Part shown: positions 5,953 through 5,971 of the stretch, one piece after another
Position numbering within the stretch: position 1 is the first letter of the stretch
Layout of the letters: each line of letters starts with the position of its first letter
Origin: Polaromonas sp. YR568
Lineage (GTDB): Bacteria; Pseudomonadota; Gammaproteobacteria; Burkholderiales; Burkholderiaceae
Reading direction: 5' to 3'
Length of the DNA: 5,971 nt
NCBI GenBank assembly: GCA_945871335.1
Contig: CAMBWM010000149.1
Location: 1-5,971, forward strand
Made by a program: the position numbers and the translations under genes
The notes under the pieces: generated by a model
What the model was told of the DNA's origin: nothing
Databases searched by the model: none
Seen by the model: only the letters and a program-made list of their open reading frames with translations

Positions 5953-5971
5953 AAACTGTAAATTACAGTTT
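5953..5971. repeat. 19-bp palindrome 3' of ald, possible terminator
   Basis: AAACTGTAA (5953-5961) and TTACAGTTT (5963-5971) are exact reverse complements around a single central base. As RNA it would form a 7-bp stem with a 5-base loop, 17 bases after the ald stop, and the stem ends in T residues at the window edge, so a T-run may continue beyond view. It could be a bidirectional terminator with A/T-rich arms or a protein-binding site; the window ends too soon to decide. Confidence 0.4.

Overview
This window looks like chromosomal DNA from a Gram-negative proteobacterium, most likely a betaproteobacterium of the Burkholderiales/Comamonadaceae type. The evidence is an outer-membrane TonB-dependent receptor with a signal peptide, an ArgP-type LysR regulator, and GC-rich coding sequence separated by strikingly AT-rich spacers. 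The lineage is inferred from protein style and base composition; no database search was possible.

Layout: (1) Bases 1-95 are an AT-rich leader with a candidate promoter (TTGACA) and a perfect 10-bp palindrome in its spacer. (2) Bases 96-3379 hold a two-gene plus-strand unit: a TonB-dependent outer-membrane receptor, then, 17 bases later, a DUF3445 protein of the heme-dependent oxidative N-demethylase (HODM) alpha-subunit family. (3) Bases 3380-3795 are an AT-rich spacer holding one small minus-strand gene (3533-3667), which encodes a 44-residue single-pass membrane protein with a good ribosome binding site. It contains a T8 homopolymer, and its stop codon lies in a 9-bp inverted repeat. (4) Bases 3796-4707 (minus) encode an ArgP/LysG-like LysR regulator, divergent from (5) an alanine dehydrogenase gene, ald, at 4820-5935 (plus). 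The 112-base divergent region has a perfect ATTAGC-N3-GCTAAT dyad inside the predicted argP-like promoter. (6) The window ends on a near-perfect 19-bp palindrome 3' of ald.

How the genes may work together: the receptor/HODM-like pair suggests uptake of a scarce or bulky compound coupled to an oxidative step such as N-demethylation, or alternatively a link between iron/heme capture and a heme protein. The regulator/ald pair looks like a classic divergent LysR arrangement, in which an amino-acid-sensing regulator controls reversible NAD-dependent deamination of L-alanine to pyruvate. The two modules are probably independent. No RNA genes, CRISPR arrays or insertion sequences were seen.
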